The notes below the pieces were generated by a model. The model was given only the letters and a program-made list of their open reading frames with translations. It was not told the origin of the DNA and did not search any database. The position numbers and the translations under genes are program-made. A stretch of DNA of 64,000 nucleotides from NCBI RefSeq assembly GCF_004349195.1, contig NZ_SMLG01000006.1, forward strand, positions 186,001 to 250,000, in the 5' to 3' direction. The stretch's first letter is position 1. Each line of letters opens with the position of its first letter. This stretch comes from Flavobacterium rhamnosiphilum (lineage in GTDB: Bacteria; Bacteroidota; Bacteroidia; Flavobacteriales; Flavobacteriaceae). This document shows positions 9,475 through 17,716 of the stretch, piece after piece.

Positions 9475-10227
9475 TTACTCAATTTTTCTATACATCAGCC
9501 AAAGCAGCAAATAGCGTTTGAATACCGCAAATGTATGAACATAGGATAAAATAAATCCTTCTTTTCCATCTAAAAAACCAAAGCGACCAAGATAACGACC
9601 CATGAAAAAGGACATCGGACGGATGAAAAAATGATAGAAATTTGGGCGTATGTTTTTTTGGTAAAGCGTTTTTGCCTCGAGTTTGCTATATAAATTGAGT
9701 TTATTGTTATAATGGTCAAAGTTCTTATAACCATGATGAGCCATGCGTCCTTTTAAAACACCTATTTTTCCATTTGTTTCAATGTTTTCATGAACCAAAT
9801 CCCCATTGTATTTGCAGAAGTTTTTGTTGAAAACCTTGATCGATTTTTTTGATTGCCAGCCACCATGTTTTATTTGTTTTCCCATGAAAAAGAAATCATT
9901 TTTAATATAAAACGAGGTAAAGTCATTTTGGGAAATCATGGAAACGATTTCCTTTCCGAGCTCCGGACTAATCGTTTCGTCTAAGTCAAAAAAGAGAATC
10001 CAATCGTTTTTTGCTTGTTGGATAGCAAAACTTCGTTGGCTTGAGAAATCATCAAAATTTCGTTGAATAACGGTTACGCCTAATTCTTTTGCGATGGCCA
10101 CGGTGGCATCGGTGCTGTTCGAATCAATGAAAATAATTTCATCGGCAAAAGACAAACTTTGGACATAGCGTTTTACGTTTTCTTCTTCGTTTAGAGTAAT
10201 TGCTAAAGCAGTAATCTTTGGCATCAA
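9475..10227 (-). CDS. Family 2 glycosyltransferase, WaaE/KdtX-like
   Basis: Probable lipopolysaccharide core glycosyltransferase. It starts ITALAITLNEEENVKRYVQSL and continues with DEIIFIDSNSTDATVAIAKELG (about residues 29-50). WILFFDLDETISPEL holds the DxD motif near residues 80-82. The VHENIETNGK and HHGYKNFDHYNNKLNLY segments are typical of WaaE/KdtX-like proteins. It is a paralogue of the product at 11113-11850, with the same architecture and end (RYLGRFGFLDGKEGF versus SYILKRGFMDGVPGL). A -7 element on the minus strand at 10260-10267 fits its start. Confidence 0.85.
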   Translation of the reverse strand: MMPKITALAITLNEEENVKRYVQSLSFADEIIFIDSNSTDATVAIAKELGVTVIQRNFDDFSSQRSFAIQQAKNDWILFFDLDETISPELGKEIVSMISQNDFTSFYIKNDFFFMGKQIKHGGWQSKKSIKVFNKNFCKYNGDLVHENIETNGKIGVLKGRMAHHGYKNFDHYNNKLNLYSKLEAKTLYQKNIRPNFYHFFIRPMSFFMGRYLGRFGFLDGKEGFILSYVHTFAVFKRYLLLWLMYRKIE

Positions 10228-10259
10228 ATTATTTTGTTTCTAATTAGACTTAATAGGGA

Positions 10260-10267
10260 CAAATGTA
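10260..10267 (-). promoter_or_regulatory. -7 promoter element for the WaaE-like gene
   Basis: Reads TACATTTG on the minus strand, matching the Bacteroidota TAnnTTTG consensus. It lies 33 bp before the ATG at 10227. No clear -33 TTTG was found at the usual spacing. Confidence 0.5.
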
Positions 10268-10302
10268 ATAAATTTACAACTTGTATTTTTCAAAAAAAGC
10301 AA

Positions 10303-11013
10303 ATGGCACGATTACCTATATTGATGTATCATAATGTATCAGATAAAGAGTCTGATAGTGATGGACTAACGATTTCTACTCAAAGATTGGAGGAACAATT
10401 TCGGTATTTGACTGAAAATGATTTTAACTCTTTTCATCTTTCTGAATTGGAATTTTTAACGGAAATTCCTCAAAAAAGTGTTGTTCTGACTTTTGATGAT
10501 GTGACTGAAAATCAATTGCTTTATGCCGTTCCTTTGCTTGAGAAATACAATCTGAAAGCCACTTTTTTTATCCCTTTTGGCTATATTGGCAAAGCCGATT
10601 TGTGGAATGAAGGAAAAGAGAAAATGATGTCGATGCTAGAATTGCAAGGTTTAGATAATAGGGTAGAATTGGGTTTGCATTCTTACGCCCATAAAAAATA
10701 CGCGGCTTTGTCTGAGTCAGAAATGAATGAAGATTTTGACAAATGTTTCCGAATCGTCGAGCAAAATGGATTGAAAGTCTACAAGGCCCTTGCTTATCCG
10801 TATGGCAATTATCCCAAAAAAGAACCTAAAAAAAGTCAATTCAAAAGGGTTTTGCAACACAATAATGTAAAAATGGGATTGCGGATAGGGAATAAAATCA
10901 ATAGCTTTCCTTTTAAAGACCCGTATGAAATTATGCGGATAGATGTTAAAGGAAATGATAGTTTATTAAAATTCAAGTTGAAACTGCGTTTCGGTAAATT
11001 GAAATTATTTTAG
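10303..11013 (+). CDS. Polysaccharide deacetylase family protein
   Basis: NodB-fold carbohydrate esterase family 4 type protein that would remove N- or O-acetyl groups from a glycan. It begins MARLPILMYHNVSD. The TFDDVTENQL motif carries the catalytic Asp and metal-binding Asp, and ELGLHSYAHKKYAAL supplies the metal-binding histidines. AYPYGNYPKKEP follows as the motif 3/4 region. I chose the ATG at 10303 because the open frame upstream of it adds a non-conserved basic leader. The 3' end lies inside a 108-bp direct duplication shared with the convergent glycosyltransferase. No signal peptide is visible, so it probably acts in the cytoplasm or on the inner face of the membrane. Confidence 0.84.
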   Translation: MARLPILMYHNVSDKESDSDGLTISTQRLEEQFRYLTENDFNSFHLSELEFLTEIPQKSVVLTFDDVTENQLLYAVPLLEKYNLKATFFIPFGYIGKADLWNEGKEKMMSMLELQGLDNRVELGLHSYAHKKYAALSESEMNEDFDKCFRIVEQNGLKVYKALAYPYGNYPKKEPKKSQFKRVLQHNNVKMGLRIGNKINSFPFKDPYEIMRIDVKGNDSLLKFKLKLRFGKLKLF

Positions 11014-11155
11014 TCCTTTTTGTATTAAAATAATTTTTGCGTACCTCTAGATGTTAAAGGAAATGATAGTTTATTAAAATTCAAGTTGAAACTGCGTTTC
11101 GGTAAATTGAAATTATTTTAGTCCTTTTTGTATTAAAATAATTTTTGCGTACCTC
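10940..11155. repeat. Perfect 108-bp tandem duplication across convergent gene ends
   Basis: Positions 10940-11047 are repeated without a mismatch at 11048-11155. The unit holds the last 24-25 codons of the deacetylase gene (plus strand) and the last codons of the facing glycosyltransferase (minus strand). Each gene now ends in its own copy. The unit is a multiple of three. Confidence 0.95.
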
Positions 11156-11850
11156 GAAAAAACCCCGTAGGCGTTTACGCTGGCCAATGCCAAGCCTGGA
11201 ACTCCATCCATAAAGCCTCTCTTTAAAATATAAGAAGAAAAGAAGCGATAAAAAGGTTTGAAAATCAAATGAAAATAGGTGGCCTTTTTTCCTTTTTTAT
11301 AGGAGGTATTGGCCTGAAACCAAGCATAGGAATCTTTTTTCTGTAATAAATGAAAGAGTCCTTTGTAGGTATAATGGATCATGAAATTTTTCAGTGAGCC
11401 GATACTTCCGTCAACATGGAGTTTTTCATGGACGTCTCCCGTGAATTTGATGTTTTTATTTTTTACCAATCGAACAACTCGATCCACCTTGTGGTATAAA
11501 AAACGATTCATGTAAAAATGAGGAAAACTGATTTTGTAACCCGAATGTTTCCCGTTTTTAATAACCGAAAGGATTTCAAGCTTCAGTTTTTGGGTCACAC
11601 GTTCGTCCCCATCCAAAAACAGAACCCAATCACCGGTTGCAGATGAGATAGCGTGGTTTTTTTGGTTGGAAAAGTTGTCGAACTTCCGTTCTAAAACCGT
11701 ACAGCCTAAACTAAGTGCTTTCTCTTTGGTGCCGTCGGTGCTATAGGAGTCAATTACGATGATTTCATCGGCAAACTCCACCGATTTAATGGCGTCTTCG
11801 ATGTAGTCAATCTCGTTATATGTAGGAATTATTACGGCGAGGGTGTTCAT
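11113..11850 (-). CDS. Family 2 glycosyltransferase, WaaE/KdtX-like
   Basis: Probable LPS core or O-chain glycosyltransferase. It shows LAVIIPTYNEIDYIEDAIKSV, then DEIIVIDSYSTDGTKEKALSLG, and VLFLDGDERVTQKL with DGD near residues 80-82. VHEKLHVDGS and HYTYKGLFHLLQKKDSYAWF follow. It is a paralogue of the gene at 9475-10227. Its C-terminal codons lie in the second copy of the 108-bp duplication. In the ancestral single-copy arrangement its end would have overlapped the end of the deacetylase gene. A minus-strand -7 element lies at 11879-11886. Confidence 0.86.
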   Translation of the reverse strand: MNTLAVIIPTYNEIDYIEDAIKSVEFADEIIVIDSYSTDGTKEKALSLGCTVLERKFDNFSNQKNHAISSATGDWVLFLDGDERVTQKLKLEILSVIKNGKHSGYKISFPHFYMNRFLYHKVDRVVRLVKNKNIKFTGDVHEKLHVDGSIGSLKNFMIHYTYKGLFHLLQKKDSYAWFQANTSYKKGKKATYFHLIFKPFYRFFSSYILKRGFMDGVPGLALASVNAYGVFSRYAKIILIQKGLK

Positions 11851-11878
11851 TATTTCTTTTTAGGAAAAACAAAATTAA

Positions 11879-11886
11879 CAAATTTA
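11879..11886 (-). promoter_or_regulatory. -7 promoter element, minus strand
   Basis: Reads TAAATTTG on the minus strand, 29 bp before the start of the glycosyltransferase at 11850. It lies back to back with a plus-strand element 3 bp away. Confidence 0.5.
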
Positions 11887-11889
11887 GGT

Positions 11890-11897
11890 TACCTTTG
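11890..11897 (+). promoter_or_regulatory. -7 promoter element, plus strand
   Basis: Reads TACCTTTG, a full match to TAnnTTTG. It ends 7 bp before the ATG at 11905, so the transcript would have almost no 5' leader. Confidence 0.55.
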
Positions 11898-11904
11898 CGG
11901 CATT

Positions 11905-12723
11905 ATGCAGAAGAATATTTCAGTTGTTATCAGTACCTATAATTCTCCCGAATGGCTTAAAAAAGTGATTTGGGGATATAACACGCAAACCTATCGCAAT
12001 TTCGAAATGGTTATTGCCGATGATGGTTCCCGTCAGGACACTTTTGATCTAATCGAAGAGATGAAAAAAGAAGTCTTCTTTCCTATTATACATGTTTGGC
12101 ATGAAGACAATGGGTTTCAAAAGTCCCAAATTTTGAACAAAGCCATATTGGCCTGTACGACAGACTATATTATGATGTCTGACGGAGATTGCATTCCGCG
12201 TGCGGATTTCGTTGAGCAGCATATCAAATTCAGGGAAGAGGGGTATTTCCTTTCTGGAGGATATCACAAATTGCCAATGGAATTGTCAAAGAACATAACA
12301 AAAGAAGATATTTATTCTGATTTGTGTTTTGATGTTTCTTGGTTAAAGAAAAACGGAATGAAGGCGTCTTTCAAAAACAATAAAATTGATGCCACTGGTT
12401 TGAAGAGTTCGATTTTAAACTTTTTAACACCAACAACTCCAAGTTGGAATGGTCATAATGCATCTGGATGGAAAAAGGATATCCTTGCCATCAATGGTTT
12501 TGACGAAAGAATGCAATATGGTGGACAGGATAGGGAGTTAGGGGAGCGATTGGTAAATTATGGCATTAAGCCCAAGCAAATTCGATACAGTACAGTTTGT
12601 CTGCATTTAGACCATCCGCGTGGCTATGCGACTCCGGAATCAATCAACAAGAATAGGAATATCCGAAAAGAAACCAAGGAACAAAAGAGGAACTGGACTG
12701 ATTTTGGTATTTTGAAAAAATAA
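11905..12723 (+). CDS. Family 2 glycosyltransferase with galactosyltransferase-like C-terminal part
   Basis: Likely sugar transferase for a surface glycan. The N-terminal GT-A half shows ISVVISTYNSPEWLKKVIWGY and MVIADDGSRQDTFDLIEEM (about residues 34-52). YIMMSDGDCIPRADFVEQH holds the DGD metal site near 91-93. WNGHNASGWKKDILAINGFDERMQYGGQDRELGERL in the second half is the C-terminal galactosyltransferase-type acceptor region, with the ED-like catalytic position at QDRE. It is 272 aa. It is transcribed divergently from the WaaE-like gene and ends at a strong hairpin. Confidence 0.85.
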   Translation: MQKNISVVISTYNSPEWLKKVIWGYNTQTYRNFEMVIADDGSRQDTFDLIEEMKKEVFFPIIHVWHEDNGFQKSQILNKAILACTTDYIMMSDGDCIPRADFVEQHIKFREEGYFLSGGYHKLPMELSKNITKEDIYSDLCFDVSWLKKNGMKASFKNNKIDATGLKSSILNFLTPTTPSWNGHNASGWKKDILAINGFDERMQYGGQDRELGERLVNYGIKPKQIRYSTVCLHLDHPRGYATPESINKNRNIRKETKEQKRNWTDFGILKK

Positions 12724-12750
12724 AAGCATCCGCCACTGGCGGATGCTTTT
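12722..12750. terminator. Bidirectional intrinsic terminator
   Basis: A 13-bp perfect stem (AAAAGCATCCGCC, loop ACT) with T-tracts on both strands lies between two convergent glycosyltransferase genes and overlaps the stop codon of the plus-strand one. Confidence 0.9.
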
Positions 12751-12753
12751 ATT

Positions 12754-13812
12754 TTATAAGTTATTCTTCAAGAAGGTATTCAGTTCAGGTAGAATCATCT
12801 CCGGTGTCAATTGTTTGTATAGTTCGTCAGGATTTTTTTCAATTTTCTTTCTTTCTTCAAAAGTAAAACTGTCAAATAGATTTGGTTTCATTTCCAGTAA
12901 ATGTACTGAGTGATGGAATTTTCCATCTTCAAAACTAGCCCAATGGTCTTTGTTTACATAGGGTGAGAAAATGGTAAAAGTTGGCTTATTCAAGGCTTTG
13001 GCGATATGTACAGTTCCTCCTTCATTTGAAACTAAGGCATCACATTGATTCATCAATTTGATGAAATCACGAATGCTTTTGGCGTAAATGTCTAAAATGA
13101 TGCTCGATTTGTTTTTGCACATTTCATAAATTTTTTGCGCCTCCTCTTTTTGGTGTGGTGCATAATTAAAAAGGATGTTCACATCATAGTTTGAAGCTAT
13201 AAAATCAACCATTTCGGCAACATATGCATAAGGCATCGATTTTTGGGGAGTGCTGCCCAGAACACCAAGAACAACGACTTTCTTTCCTTTATGTCTTCCT
13301 AGCCAATCTTCTTTTTTTTCTTCTTCCGAAAGAAAGATTTTAGGCTCATAATCGATAGGTTCGAAATTGCCTGCCTGACTCAGTAGGTGTATTCGATCTT
13401 CGATGGCTTTTCCGCAAATTTTTGTTTTCTCTTTCGATATGGTAACGGGATGGGTGTAATATCCCCAGTTTCCCAGTTTCTTACGGCTTTTATGTCCGAT
13501 GGTTTGTTTTGCTCCGGAGAATTTACAGATTAATTTACTTTGTGTCTTCGAATAAGGATCGAAAATGATATCGTATTTTTCTTTTCTGATCTGGCGAATC
13601 AGTTTAAATAAAACAGGAAGTTTTTTTAATTCCTTGTCATTTATGGAAATGATTTTGTCAATATTCGGATTGTTCATGATAACGCCATGCGTAAAATCGT
13701 ATGCCATAAAATGAACCTCGCTTTTTGGGTATTTTGCTTTAAAATTATTAGCGATTACCGAGCTGATTAAAACGTCACCAATGCGCTTGTTTTGGATGAT
13801 TAAAACTTTCAT
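12754..13812 (-). CDS. Family 9 glycosyltransferase (heptosyltransferase-like)
   Basis: Probable LPS inner-core glycosyltransferase of the ADP-heptose:LPS heptosyltransferase family, GT-B fold. The N-terminus KVLIIQNKRIGDVLISSVIA matches the family's acceptor-side motif with the conserved Asp in RIGDVL. VVVLGVLGSTPQKSMPYAYVAEMVDF is the nucleotide-sugar domain start. CDALVSNEGGTVHIAKALNKPTFTIFSPY (about residues 258-286) is the conserved GT9 donor-binding motif. At 352 aa it is of usual length. The donor may be heptose or another sugar. Confidence 0.88.
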   Translation of the reverse strand: MKVLIIQNKRIGDVLISSVIANNFKAKYPKSEVHFMAYDFTHGVIMNNPNIDKIISINDKELKKLPVLFKLIRQIRKEKYDIIFDPYSKTQSKLICKFSGAKQTIGHKSRKKLGNWGYYTHPVTISKEKTKICGKAIEDRIHLLSQAGNFEPIDYEPKIFLSEEEKKEDWLGRHKGKKVVVLGVLGSTPQKSMPYAYVAEMVDFIASNYDVNILFNYAPHQKEEAQKIYEMCKNKSSIILDIYAKSIRDFIKLMNQCDALVSNEGGTVHIAKALNKPTFTIFSPYVNKDHWASFEDGKFHHSVHLLEMKPNLFDSFTFEERKKIEKNPDELYKQLTPEMILPELNTFLKNNL

Positions 13813-13967
13813 GCAGTTATTTATTGTTACTGATTAGTTGCATGTAATTTGCCATATTGAACCTTTAGAATTGACGCAAAAGGGTATGACTCATTTCTTC
13901 ATAAAACTATTTCTTGGTGCAAAGTACTATTTTTTATACTTTTAAACCAAAATAATACAACAACATC

Positions 13968-14726
13968 GTGCAAATTATCATTCATCCGAAATATATACAT
14001 CAGGAAAATTCTATTCTTCAATTGGTTGCAGATTTTTTTGTTCAAGGAGACTTGATTGTTAAAGGCTCGCGGAATACAATAAAGTCTAATATTTTGGGTG
14101 ATGAAAAAGTAAATATCAAATATTTTGAAAAACCAGGACTGTTAAAATCTATTATTTATTCTTTTTTTCGAAGCACCAAGGCAAAGCGTTCTTTTGATTA
14201 TGCCAATTATTTGTTGGCTCATAACATTTCAACGCCTTTTCCTATTGCCTATATCGAGAATCGCAACCGTTTCGGACTTTTGGCCGACAGCTATTACATT
14301 TGTCAGCAAATTGACTACGATTTTACCATTCGTGAATTGATACATAATCCATTATTTCCAGAACGCAATGTGATTTTGGAGCAGTTTACGGCCTTTACTT
14401 ATAAGATGCATGAAGGCAAGGTCAATTTTTTGGATCATTCACCTGGAAATACCTTGGTTGTAAAAAAAGATGCTGGGAAATATGATTTCTATCTGATAGA
14501 CTTAAATAGAATGAAGTTTGAAGATTTATCCATAGAAGCAAGAATGGATAATTTCAAGAAAATGTGGCTGTCCAAAGCGATGGTAAAAGTGGTGGCAAAG
14601 GTCTACGCGAAACTAAGCAATCAACCCGAGGAAAAATTGCATGCCATTCTTTTAGAAAAAACAACCCAATTCAAAAGAAAAATTACCAAAAAGAAATACC
14701 TGAAGAGAAAAATTGGAAAAAAATAA
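13968..14726 (+). CDS. Lipopolysaccharide kinase-like protein (WaaP/Kdo kinase family)
   Basis: Protein-kinase-like fold enzyme that probably phosphorylates an LPS core sugar. VKGSRNTIKSNILGDEKVNIKYF in the N-terminal lobe resembles the glycine-rich loop and the beta-3 lysine of WaaP-like kinases. FLDHSPGNTLVVKKD is the catalytic loop (Asp-His near residue 155). FYLIDLNRMKFEDL supplies the metal-binding Asp in place of DFG. The C-terminus is very basic. I accept the GTG start at 13968 because no ATG lies close and the family begins near this point. It is 252 aa and convergent with dapD. Confidence 0.8.
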   Translation: MQIIIHPKYIHQENSILQLVADFFVQGDLIVKGSRNTIKSNILGDEKVNIKYFEKPGLLKSIIYSFFRSTKAKRSFDYANYLLAHNISTPFPIAYIENRNRFGLLADSYYICQQIDYDFTIRELIHNPLFPERNVILEQFTAFTYKMHEGKVNFLDHSPGNTLVVKKDAGKYDFYLIDLNRMKFEDLSIEARMDNFKKMWLSKAMVKVVAKVYAKLSNQPEEKLHAILLEKTTQFKRKITKKKYLKRKIGKK

Positions 14727-14752
14727 TTCCAATGGGAGAAATTCTAATAAAA

Positions 14753-14838
14753 AAATTCCAAATTCCAATTATCGTATCGATTTGGAATTTGGATTTTTAA
14801 ATATTGGAATTTAGTATTTAAATATTGGAATTTAAAAT
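14753..14838. repeat. AT-rich inverted and tandem repeats between convergent genes
   Basis: A near-perfect stem of the AAATTCCAAATTCCAA type with its complement lies at about 14755-14797 and probably terminates the kinase transcript. It is followed by two tandem copies of an ATTGGAATTTA-containing 17-bp unit that lead up to the dapD stop codon. Confidence 0.65.
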
Positions 14839-15654
14839 CTATACCGCCACGTCGTATTCGCGTAATGCGTTGTTCAATGAGGTTTTCAAATCGGTCGATG
14901 GTTTGCGTGTTCCGATGATTAGGGCACAAGGCACTTGGAATTCGCCAGCAGCAAACTTTTTGGTGTAGCTTCCTGGAATGACTACGGAACGGGCAGGAAC
15001 AAATCCTTTCATCTCTACAGGTGTTTCGCTTGTAACGTCAATGATTTTGGTAGAAGCGGTCAAACACACATTGGCGCCAAGAACGGCCTCTTTCCCAACG
15101 TGAACACCTTCAACAACAATACAACGAGAACCGATGAATGCGCCGTCTTCAATGATTACCGGTGCGGCTTGCAAAGGTTCAAGTACCCCTCCGATTCCTA
15201 CACCGCCACTCAAATGCACGTTTTTTCCGATTTGGGCGCAACTTCCTACGGTTGCCCAAGTGTCGACCATGGTTCCTTCATCTACATAAGCCCCGATATT
15301 TACATAGCTAGGCATCAAAATGACCCCACTAGAGATGTAAGCTCCGTAACGCGCCACGGCATTTGGGACCACGCGGATTCCTTTTTCGGCATAGCCTCTT
15401 TTTAGCAACATTTTGTCATGGTATTCGAAGATACCGGATTCCCATGTTTCCATTTTTTGAATCGGGAAATACATAACCACCGCTTTTTTGACCCATTCGT
15501 TTACCTGCCATCCTTCGCCAACTGGCTCGGCAACACGCAATTTTCCAGTGTCTAATAATTCTATAACTTCCCTAATGGCATTGGTTGTTGTTTCTTCTTG
15601 TAGTAAGGCACGGTTTTCCCAAGCTTGTTCTATAATCGTTTGTAATGCATTCAT
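14839..15654 (-). CDS. dapD: 2,3,4,5-tetrahydropyridine-2,6-dicarboxylate N-succinyltransferase
   Basis: Succinylase of the lysine/diaminopimelate pathway. It uses succinyl-CoA and tetrahydrodipicolinate. The central part is a left-handed beta helix of hexapeptide repeats (VNIGAYVDEGTMVDTWATVG and IGKNVHLSGGVGIGG). The C-terminal segment PARSVVIPGSYTKKF and the final CALIIGTRKPSTDLKT match DapD. At 271 aa it has the canonical length. It stands alone on the minus strand, downstream of the acyltransferase gene with 17 bp between them. Confidence 0.95.
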   Translation of the reverse strand: MNALQTIIEQAWENRALLQEETTTNAIREVIELLDTGKLRVAEPVGEGWQVNEWVKKAVVMYFPIQKMETWESGIFEYHDKMLLKRGYAEKGIRVVPNAVARYGAYISSGVILMPSYVNIGAYVDEGTMVDTWATVGSCAQIGKNVHLSGGVGIGGVLEPLQAAPVIIEDGAFIGSRCIVVEGVHVGKEAVLGANVCLTASTKIIDVTSETPVEMKGFVPARSVVIPGSYTKKFAAGEFQVPCALIIGTRKPSTDLKTSLNNALREYDVAV

Positions 15655-15671
15655 AAGTTAAAGTATTATGG

Positions 15672-17579
15672 TTATAAATTTTTTAATGGATTTCCTTTTA
15701 GTTTTAAGTATTTTTCTCCAATTAATCTACCCCCACTAGTGTTTAAATGAGTAGGATCTCTGTATAGTATGGTATTGTCTATTTCTACTTCACATTTACC
15801 ACTTTTACATATAACATCATTTAAGTCTATTATAAGTATTGAAGGAAACTTTCTTTTCATTTCATATACTATGTAATTGTATGGTCTTGGTGTTAATGAA
15901 ATAGAAAAATCTCTTTGAGAAAAGAAAATGGGCAATCCGGATTTTAATAATTTTAATTTATGTAAATCCGTTTCAGAGGTTTCTCTTAGGCAATCAAAAA
16001 TAATTATTTTTTTTCCAGATTTTACCAAATCTCCAACTGTATTTATGATAGATTTATAATTTTTGCTATTAGGGTCTGTTTGTTTATTCCAATTTGCAGC
16101 AATAAAAATATTTTTAAATTTTGTGGCATATTTTAGTCTTTTAGTAGCATATTCTGAGGGGAATTCTGGAGTACCGTCGTTATTTAAATTATTTAAAAGA
16201 GGGTATCCTGAAGCTGCACTATCGTGAATGTACAATCCAGCATCTTTAGCAAGGACATCTAAAAAGGCTACGGTATGATTTGCAAATGAATCACCTATTA
16301 GCATACCGTCTAAACTGTCCTTTTTTATTCCTAAAAAACATTCGTCACAATTTCCTATTTTATATTTGTTGAAACATTCTTTTCTAACCTTATTTGGGTA
16401 ATTAGTTTTTGGGGTAAATTCTGATAATTCTGGAAATCGCTCTGGGAATCCATCTTTTGCATCTAAAACTGCATATATTAAAACAATTGTTATTATAGGT
16501 GGGACTACTAAAAACAGGATTGTTTTTTTTAAGTTGTACTTGTATTTAATCCTGAAGGGTTGCTCAATAAAGCGCCATGAAAAATAAGACAGGATGAAAA
16601 TTGATAGCAATGAAATAATTCTAACCAATCCCTCTAAATTGATTCCTAAATATTTGATAAAAACAAATAAGGGCCAATGCCATAAATACATTGAATAAGA
16701 TAGTAAACCGATTAAAATTAAGACTTTATTCTGTAATAATTTGTTAACAATGCCTTGGTTTTCGATTTCTTTTCCTGTGAAAATAAGCAAGGCTGTCCCA
16801 AGACATGGCCAAAATGCGTTTAATCCAGGAAACACACTTGATTTAGTTAATAATACCGCAGGTGTTAAAATTAAAGCTAAACCAACTATCGAGATTAGAC
16901 TATTTTGGGATTTAGAAAAAACAGGGGCTTTTTTCCAGAACATTGCTAAACACGCACCAATTGTAAGTTCAAATATGCGTGCTGGTAACAAAAAGTAAGC
17001 CATTTTTGGATTAGTATTTGTTAAATAAATAGAAAGAAAAATTCCAGAAATTAGAAAAATAAAAATAAAAGCAAGCCTTTTTTCTAAACTAAATTTTTTG
17101 TGTAAAAATAATAGTAATAAAGGCCATAATATGTAATATTGCTCCTCAACTGATAAGGACCATGTATGTAAAAAAGGAATTGAATCGGAATTTTCAGCAA
17201 AATAATCTCCGCTATTCATCCATAAATGGAAATTATTAGTAGATAGTAACGTATGAATTAATGTTCTTCCATATGATTCTAAATTATTAGCAAATAAAAA
17301 CAAACAAGCAGGAATAGTTACCATAAGCATTACAAAAATAAGGACTGGTATTATCCGTCTAATGCGTCTTAAATAAAACTGTTTGAAAGAGAAAGAGTTG
17401 TTACTCATTTCTTTGTCAATAGTCAAAGTAATCAAAAAACCAGAAAGAACAAAAAAAACATCGACTCCTATGTATCCTCCAGGGACAAAAGAAAAACCTG
17501 CATGAAATAATATAACAAGTACAACAGCTATAGCTCGTATTCCATCTATATCTGGACGATAAGAAAAATTTGAATTCAA
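15672..17579 (-). CDS. Acyltransferase 3 / SGNH-domain O-acetyltransferase (OatA-like)
   Basis: Integral membrane enzyme that probably O-acetylates a cell-envelope glycan. The N-terminal half is an acyltransferase 3 domain starting YRPDIDGIRAIAVVLVILFHAG and continuing SGFLITLTIDKEM, with about ten membrane segments and WSLSVEEQYYILWPLL. The C-terminal part is an SGNH domain with GMLIGDSFANHTVAFLD (catalytic Ser) and DPTHLNTSGGRLIGEKY (catalytic Asp and His). The frame is open to an ATG at 17621. However, a -7 element at 17593-17600 would start transcription inside that leader, so the TTG at 17579 (MNSNFSYRPDIDG) is the better start. It is 635 aa from that codon. Confidence 0.88.
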   Translation of the reverse strand: MNSNFSYRPDIDGIRAIAVVLVILFHAGFSFVPGGYIGVDVFFVLSGFLITLTIDKEMSNNSFSFKQFYLRRIRRIIPVLIFVMLMVTIPACLFLFANNLESYGRTLIHTLLSTNNFHLWMNSGDYFAENSDSIPFLHTWSLSVEEQYYILWPLLLLFLHKKFSLEKRLAFIFIFLISGIFLSIYLTNTNPKMAYFLLPARIFELTIGACLAMFWKKAPVFSKSQNSLISIVGLALILTPAVLLTKSSVFPGLNAFWPCLGTALLIFTGKEIENQGIVNKLLQNKVLILIGLLSYSMYLWHWPLFVFIKYLGINLEGLVRIISLLSIFILSYFSWRFIEQPFRIKYKYNLKKTILFLVVPPIITIVLIYAVLDAKDGFPERFPELSEFTPKTNYPNKVRKECFNKYKIGNCDECFLGIKKDSLDGMLIGDSFANHTVAFLDVLAKDAGLYIHDSAASGYPLLNNLNNDGTPEFPSEYATKRLKYATKFKNIFIAANWNKQTDPNSKNYKSIINTVGDLVKSGKKIIIFDCLRETSETDLHKLKLLKSGLPIFFSQRDFSISLTPRPYNYIVYEMKRKFPSILIIDLNDVICKSGKCEVEIDNTILYRDPTHLNTSGGRLIGEKYLKLKGNPLKNL

Positions 17580-17592
17580 AATTATTTTTTTG

Positions 17593-17600
17593 CAAATGTA
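17593..17600 (-). promoter_or_regulatory. -7 promoter element for the acyltransferase gene
   Basis: Reads TACATTTG on the minus strand. It implies a start of transcription near 17587, which argues against the upstream ATG at 17621. Confidence 0.45.
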
Positions 17601-17683
17601 ATAGGATTTTTTTGAAAACAACTTTGTTTTTGTAATACTAACATATTTGTTGTTTTAGTTTAAAATTTAGTTTCTAAATGTTG

Positions 17684-17691
17684 TAAATTTG
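17684..17691 (+). promoter_or_regulatory. -7 promoter element for the methyltransferase gene
   Basis: Reads TAAATTTG, 26 bp before the ATG at 17717. Confidence 0.5.
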
Positions 17692-17716
17692 AAAAATCAA
17701 TGGAAATGCAGAAATA

